A DNA stretch of 64,000 bases from Namhaeicola litoreus. GTDB taxonomy: Bacteria; Bacteroidota; Bacteroidia; Flavobacteriales; Flavobacteriaceae. This document shows, piece by piece, positions 62,070 to 64,000 of this stretch; the first letter of the stretch is position 1; each line of letters starts with the position of its first letter. A program made the position numbers and the translations under genes. The notes under the pieces are model-generated. The model saw only the letters and a program-made list of their open reading frames with translations. It was not told the origin of the DNA and did no database searches. Where the stretch lies: assembly GCF_042679565.1 (NCBI RefSeq), contig NZ_JBHTMY010000003.1:372001-436000 (forward strand). The letters run 5' to 3'.

Positions 62070-64000
62070 ATGGCTGATAATAGAGGTAATTTTTTTGTTC
62101 ATCGACCCATTGTAGCAATTGTAATAGCGATAGTAATTGTTATTATAGGAACAATTTCAATGATCGGCTTGCCCATTGAGCAATATCCAAATTTAACTCC
62201 TCCTGTCGTTGAAGTAAGGGCCAACTATACAGGAGCTAATGCAATAAGTGTAGAAGAATCAGTTGCTACACCATTGGAACAAGAGATCAATGGTGTTGAT
62301 AATATGATTTATATGAAATCTACCAATGCCAATGATGGTTCAATGGTAATTGAGGTGTCATTTGATGTTGGAACAGATCCGGACATGAATACTGTTTTAA
62401 CGCAAAATAGGGTTTCGGCAGCTTCAGCAAAATTACCTCCAGCAGTCACAAAACTAGGTGTAACTACAAAAAAATCTTTGCCAAATATCTTAATGCTCGT
62501 AGCTCTGACCTCTGATGGTCGGTATGACCAGGATTTTTTAGGTAATTATGGCTTGATCAATATCAAGGATCAACTTGCGAGGATTAAAGGGATCGGTAGG
62601 GTAGATGTCCTTGGCGCGTCGGATTATTCCATGCGAATTTGGATAAAACCAGACAAGTTAGCTCATATGGGTTTAACCATACCTGAAATAAATAATGCGA
62701 TAAATGAACAAAATTTAATTGTCCCTGGAGGTAAATTTGGGGCAGAACCGGCTCCGATAGGTACAGAATTCACGTATACTGTTCGTTTACCAGATCGATT
62801 TAATTCTCCGGAAGCATTTGGTGAAATTGTTGTGCGAACCCTTTCTGATGGTTCACAAATAAAGCTGAAAGATATCTCAACAATTGATCTTGGCGTTGAG
62901 ACGTATAGTATGATTCCCAGAGTAAATGGAGAAACATCGGCAATTGTAGCCCTCTATCAGGCACCGGGATCAAATGCAGTTGAATTAGCAGAAAATGTGA
63001 TTGCTGAAATGGATAGACTGTCGAAAAGTTTTCCTGAAAGCATGAAGTACGAAGTATCACTAGACTCTACTGCACCAATTAAGGCCGGCTTAAAGGATAT
63101 AGTTGTCACATTGGTTATTGCCCTTGTCTTGGTTGTTTTGGTGGTTTTTATTTTTATCCAAGACTGGAGAGCGACTTTAATTCCAACATTAGCTATACCT
63201 GTTTCTTTAATAGGAGCATTTATCTTCTTTCCGATGCTCGGTTTTACAATCAATGTTTTATCTCTGCTGGGACTTGTTTTGGCTATAGGGATTGTTGTGG
63301 ATGATGCGATTGTTGTAGTAGAGGCAGTACAGGTAAATATTGCCAAAGGAATGAATGCTAAAGAAGCCACTGTCGATGCTATGACAAAGGTAACAGCTCC
63401 GGTAATAGCAACAACATTGGTTCTGATTGGTGTTTTTATTCCAGTTGCAAGAATGGCAGGAATTACTGGATTGTTATATCAACAGTTCGCTATAACTATT
63501 GTTGTTTCGGTGATCGTATCATCAGTAAATGCACTTTCGCTCAGTCCTGCATTGTGTTCCCTTCTTTTAAAAGAGCCAAAACCCTACAGTGGTTTTTTGG
63601 GTATATTTTTTGACACGTTTAATAGTTTTATTGACAAGAGCACAGCAGGTTACATGAGTTTCACAAGAATTGTCACTAGAAAATTAAAGAGAGGAATCAT
63701 TTTTATCCTAATTATGGCTTTGGGATCTGCACTCTTTGGTAAACTTGTACCGGGTGGATTTATACCCGAGGAGGACATGGGTTATTTTTTCGTTAATGTT
63801 CAGTTACCCAATGCAGCTTCTCTTCAAAGATCTGATGTGGTTACGAAACAGATTGAGGAAATTATGTTGGGTTTTGAAGAGATTGAATATGTTACAACAG
63901 CTACAGGATATAGTATTCTTTCAGGTGCCATGACCTCAAATACGGGCTTTTTGTTTATTTCTTTAAAAGATTGGGCTGAAAGGGACCTTACAGCTGAAGA
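62070..64000 (+). CDS. RND multidrug efflux pump, AcrB/HAE1 type, 3' end cut by window
   Basis: The frame starts at the ATG at 62070 (MADNRGNFFVHRPIVAIVIA) and stays open to the window end, 643 codons of an expected 1030-1060. Helix 1 is followed by the porter domain (GLPIEQYPNLTPPVVEV, TPLEQEINGVDNMIYM). The proton-relay helix has GLVLAIGIVVDDAIVVVEAV with Asp411 and Asp412, equivalent to the paired Asp of AcrB. It exports drugs or other hydrophobic compounds using proton motive force, with the adaptor encoded just upstream. Specificity cannot be told. Confidence 0.95.
   Translation, partial: MADNRGNFFVHRPIVAIVIAIVIVIIGTISMIGLPIEQYPNLTPPVVEVRANYTGANAISVEESVATPLEQEINGVDNMIYMKSTNANDGSMVIEVSFDVGTDPDMNTVLTQNRVSAASAKLPPAVTKLGVTTKKSLPNILMLVALTSDGRYDQDFLGNYGLINIKDQLARIKGIGRVDVLGASDYSMRIWIKPDKLAHMGLTIPEINNAINEQNLIVPGGKFGAEPAPIGTEFTYTVRLPDRFNSPEAFGEIVVRTLSDGSQIKLKDISTIDLGVETYSMIPRVNGETSAIVALYQAPGSNAVELAENVIAEMDRLSKSFPESMKYEVSLDSTAPIKAGLKDIVVTLVIALVLVVLVVFIFIQDWRATLIPTLAIPVSLIGAFIFFPMLGFTINVLSLLGLVLAIGIVVDDAIVVVEAVQVNIAKGMNAKEATVDAMTKVTAPVIATTLVLIGVFIPVARMAGITGLLYQQFAITIVVSVIVSSVNALSLSPALCSLLLKEPKPYSGFLGIFFDTFNSFIDKSTAGYMSFTRIVTRKLKRGIIFILIMALGSALFGKLVPGGFIPEEDMGYFFVNVQLPNAASLQRSDVVTKQIEEIMLGFEEIEYVTTATGYSILSGAMTSNTGFLFISLKDWAERDLTAE

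Noticed and set aside
1..64000. tRNA, rRNA, tmRNA, SRP RNA and CRISPR arrays
   Set aside because: Scanning the intergenic gaps by eye showed no cloverleaf with CCA or conserved T-arm, no rRNA segments and no regularly spaced repeat with unique spacers. A covariance-model search would be needed to exclude small RNAs.

Overview
This window is AT-rich chromosomal DNA of a member of the phylum Bacteroidota, most likely a flavobacterium (Flavobacteriia). The evidence is repeated promoter elements of the Bacteroidota type (TAnnTTTG, often TATTTTTGC, sometimes with an upstream TTTG or TTG), a type IX secretion (T9SS) C-terminal sorting domain, family-level matches typical of flavobacteria (a DUF6095-type membrane protein, a LysM/guaA pair, adjacent E1-alpha and E2 pyruvate dehydrogenase genes), and frequent TTG starts. 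No rRNA, tRNA, CRISPR array or intact insertion sequence was found. Both edges cut genes: a CdsZ-like coiled-coil protein on the left and an AcrB-type RND pump on the right.

Layout. 1-9.1 kb: coiled-coil protein, cytochrome c/FG-GAP lipoprotein, UbiA-like membrane protein, gcvP, pdhA and pdhC. 9.1-14.2 kb: LysM/guaA operon and two outer-membrane-type proteins. 14.4-21.9 kb: a locus built around the bacterial proteasome relative Anbu, with a 1155-residue transglutaminase-DUF2126 protein on the plus strand converging on a minus-strand operon (circularly permuted ATP-grasp, alpha-E protein, second transglutaminase, Anbu). 22-27.6 kb: NYN-LOTUS protein, a 600-bp gene-poor stretch with tandem and inverted repeats, a porin, dnaK, miaE. 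27.6-35 kb: pyrR-pyrB-STAS-like-T9SS-domain-rnz operon, TPR protein, ffh-folD, msrB and a hydrolase. 36-44.8 kb: transporters (MFS, MscS, MATE, flippase, LysE) and small proteins, including a second, unassigned ATP-grasp enzyme. 44.9-55.3 kb: icd, an 880-bp gene-free region with DnaA boxes (candidate origin), rplS, PAP2, trmD, prmC, ribD, yigZ, thioesterase, dnaA, a low-molecular-weight phosphatase and an RsmI-like methyltransferase. 55.3-64 kb: cell-wall genes (lytic enzyme, DUF2279, mltG, dapF), an HtrA/Deg protease and an RND efflux operon.

How the genes work together. Most of the window is housekeeping: glycine cleavage and pyruvate oxidation, GMP and pyrimidine synthesis, folate C1 metabolism, protein targeting and folding, translation and tRNA modification, replication initiation, and diaminopimelate and peptidoglycan turnover. 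The accessory unit of greatest interest is the Anbu/alpha-E/ATP-grasp/transglutaminase locus. Comparative genomics has linked these families as a predicted peptide-synthesis or peptide-tagging and degradation system, but its substrate is not known. Other points are promoters placed only 3-4 bases before the start codon of guaA, trmD and dapF (likely leaderless mRNAs), a stand-alone T9SS sorting domain in the pyrimidine operon, and a candidate oriC about 6 kb from dnaA.
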